NCBI GenBank assembly: GCA_018679695.1
Contig: JAHHKH010000056.1
Coordinates: 1 to 6,052, forward strand
Length of the DNA stretch: 6,052 nt
From: Maribacter sp.
GTDB lineage: Bacteria; Bacteroidota; Bacteroidia; Flavobacteriales; Flavobacteriaceae
Direction: 5' to 3'
The position numbers were made by a program, and so were the translations under genes. Positions 5,515 to 6,052 of the stretch are shown piece by piece. The stretch's first letter is position 1, and each line of letters begins with the position of its first letter. The notes under the pieces were generated by a model. That model did no database searches. It saw only the letters and a program-made list of their open reading frames with translations, and was not told the DNA's origin.

Positions 5515-6052
5515 ATGATTAAGTTTTTCAGACATATTAGACAACGGCTTTTGTCCGAAAATAAGTTCAGTAAGTATCTGCTTTACGCCATTGGTGAAAT
5601 TATCTTGGTTGTCATTGGGATCCTCATTGCCCTACAGATCAATAATTGGAATCAAGACCGAATAAATGCCAATGAAGAATTAGCAATTTTAAAATCATTA
5701 AAGGCCGGTTTAAAAAAAGACCAAGCAGATATACTATATAACAAGAGCTATTTTGTAGAAAGCATTGCTGATGCAAACAAAGTTATTGAAGCATTGGAAA
5801 GCGACCTACCATATAATGACTCTATTCCTGTTTATCTTGGTAGAATGATGCGTCCAATGAAATTCTTGCACTCTACAAGTGCTTTTGAAACCTTAAAATC
5901 AAAAGGTATTGGCTTTATACATAATACAGAATTAAGAGATGGGATTATTCGTGTTTTCGATTCTCGATACACCTTCTTTTTAGGAGAAGAAAACAGACGT
6001 TTAGATGAATTGTATAGAGGACTTGAAGAGATTTTCCCAGCACGCCTTGAAG
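5515..6052 (+). CDS. DUF6090 family membrane-anchored protein, second copy (3' end outside window)
   Basis: ATG 5515 opens a frame with no stop up to the window edge (179 whole codons). It begins MIKFFRHIRQRLLSENKFSK, followed by YLLYAIGEI, a membrane helix (about 25-40) and QINNWNQ (41-47), the DUF6090 signature. About 70 more residues would be expected if it matches its neighbour's length. After residue 50 similarity to the first copy is weak, but a related segment remains: FETLKSKGIGFIHNTELRD here against INDIIGSGKLDMITNNELR there. The two are therefore old paralogues, not a fresh duplication. It sits 136 bases behind the first copy, with the second cloverleaf element in between. Function is unknown; a membrane-anchored extracytoplasmic helical domain is all the sequence shows. 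Confidence 0.88.
   Translation, partial: MIKFFRHIRQRLLSENKFSKYLLYAIGEIILVVIGILIALQINNWNQDRINANEELAILKSLKAGLKKDQADILYNKSYFVESIADANKVIEALESDLPYNDSIPVYLGRMMRPMKFLHSTSAFETLKSKGIGFIHNTELRDGIIRVFDSRYTFFLGEENRRLDELYRGLEEIFPARLE

Overview
The window looks like a chromosomal segment from a marine-type Flavobacteriaceae (Bacteroidota). The evidence is two tandem genes of the flavobacterial DUF6090 membrane family, A-rich start regions without Shine-Dalgarno sequences, moderate-to-low GC, and a periplasmic-TPR/cyclase protein of a style common in this phylum. The genus cannot be fixed from this sequence alone. All supported genes lie on the + strand.

Layout. (1) Positions 1-890 hold the C-terminal part of a C5-cytosine DNA methyltransferase that enters from the left; motifs VI, VIII, IX and X are visible and the catalytic PCQ motif lies upstream of the window. 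It contains a run of eight Gs. (2) Positions 887-1551 hold no intact gene of normal size. A possible GTG start overlaps the methyltransferase stop and is followed by protein-like but frame-broken segments (to 1123), then non-coding sequence, then a 50-codon ORF (1360-1512). The best reading is a decayed gene, possibly the partner endonuclease, but this is inference. (3) Positions 1552-3501 encode a class III adenylate cyclase with a signal peptide, seven TPRs on an exact 40-residue period, one membrane helix, and a catalytic domain with every canonical residue. (4) Positions 3623-4483 encode an NmrA-like NAD(P)-binding protein. (5) From about 4490 to the right edge there are two consecutive units, each consisting of a 95-nt palindromic element, 14 shared bases and a DUF6090 gene. 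The first gene is complete (4629-5378); the second (5515 to the edge) is cut off by the window.

The most interesting structure is in region 5. The two 95-nt elements fold on paper into the same compact four-way junction, a cloverleaf with three arms on a 13-bp closing stem that uses almost every base. The two copies are about 90% identical with no gaps, and 7 of their 11 differences fall in one 18-nt apical loop. The proteins behind them are similar only over the N-terminal anchor of about 50 residues. The leader is therefore better conserved than the genes it precedes, which calls for an explanation: a REP-like mobile palindrome, gene conversion, or a constrained regulatory leader.

Functional links: the methyltransferase belongs to a DNA modification (possibly former restriction-modification) locus, the cyclase is a stand-alone sensor/cAMP producer, and the NmrA protein is a stand-alone oxidoreductase or redox sensor. 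Nothing in the sequence ties these genes into one pathway; only the tandem DUF6090 pair forms an evident unit.
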